Positions 59,176 to 59,190 of a stretch of 59,190 nucleotides of DNA are shown here, piece after piece (the stretch's first letter is position 1; the number at the start of each line of letters is the position of its first letter). The notes under the pieces were generated by a model that was given only the letters and a program-made list of their open reading frames with translations, did not search any database and had not been told where the DNA came from. This stretch comes from an uncultured Clostridium sp. (GTDB lineage: Bacteria; Bacillota; Clostridia; Lachnospirales; Lachnospiraceae), in NCBI GenBank assembly GCA_902496665.1, contig CABVBU010000018.1, forward strand, positions 1-59,190, in the 5' to 3' direction. The translations under genes and the position numbers were made by a program.

Positions 59176-59190
59176 TCGCAACGAGCCAAG

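Overview
The window looks like a chromosomal stretch from a strictly anaerobic, Gram-positive member of the Clostridia, most likely family Lachnospiraceae. Evidence: a DUF6465-type Lys/Ala-rich protein, a DUF5722 secreted protein, a group B type [FeFe] hydrogenase, a giant 2-hydroxyacyl-CoA dehydratase activase, an anaerobic ribonucleotide reductase pair, a cobalamin methionine synthase with a separate reactivation protein, a PdaA-like (spore cortex type) deacetylase, lipobox lipoproteins and strong AGGAGG ribosome binding sites. I see no rRNA, tRNA, CRISPR array, prophage or intact insertion sequence. The species cannot be fixed from the sequence alone.

Layout. 1-8.7 kb: a C-terminal gene scrap, a DD-carboxypeptidase, an RluA pseudouridine synthase, an RsmF-like rRNA methylase, a small ORF plus DUF6465 unit, a DUF5722 glycosidase-like protein, a CPBP protease and a PdaA-like deacetylase. 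8.8-18.1 kb: a KdpDE-like two-component pair with no kdpFABC nearby, a 48-residue membrane protein, a SulP transporter, a decayed SDF symporter, TrmO, a patatin-like lipase, the [FeFe] hydrogenase and a flavin reductase-like protein. 18.5-23.3 kb: the 1468-residue activase and a small membrane protein. 23.4-31 kb: a minus-strand run dacF-like / 67-residue protein / phosphoesterase / scpA / scpB / nrdD / nrdG, broken between nrdD and nrdG by a 136-bp tandem repeat. 31-41 kb: an SNF2 helicase, ArgS, MetH with its activation protein, and a LysR regulator. 41-46 kb: a complete branched-chain amino acid type ABC operon. 46-53 kb: a cytidylate-kinase-like protein, a DAHP synthase with an aromatic leader-peptide attenuator, a cupin, a MATE exporter, a SpoU methylase and a beta-helix lipoprotein. 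53-58 kb: a zinc uptake operon under a Fur-family regulator. 58-59 kb: L-lactate dehydrogenase behind a Rex-like palindrome.

The most interesting regulatory content is in the intergenic DNA. The DAHP synthase leader has a consensus promoter, a 39-codon Tyr/Phe-rich ORF and an intrinsic terminator before the gene. The fur-like gene carries a perfect 9-5-9 palindrome over its -10 box. The zinc-binding protein gene is preceded by two half-sites resembling Zur boxes. The zinc-binding protein itself has a ZinT domain inserted into the His-rich loop position of a ZnuA fold. A set of strong palindromes, including a MITE-like 141-bp unit amplified in tandem, sits in several intergenic gaps and is not fully explained by ordinary terminators.
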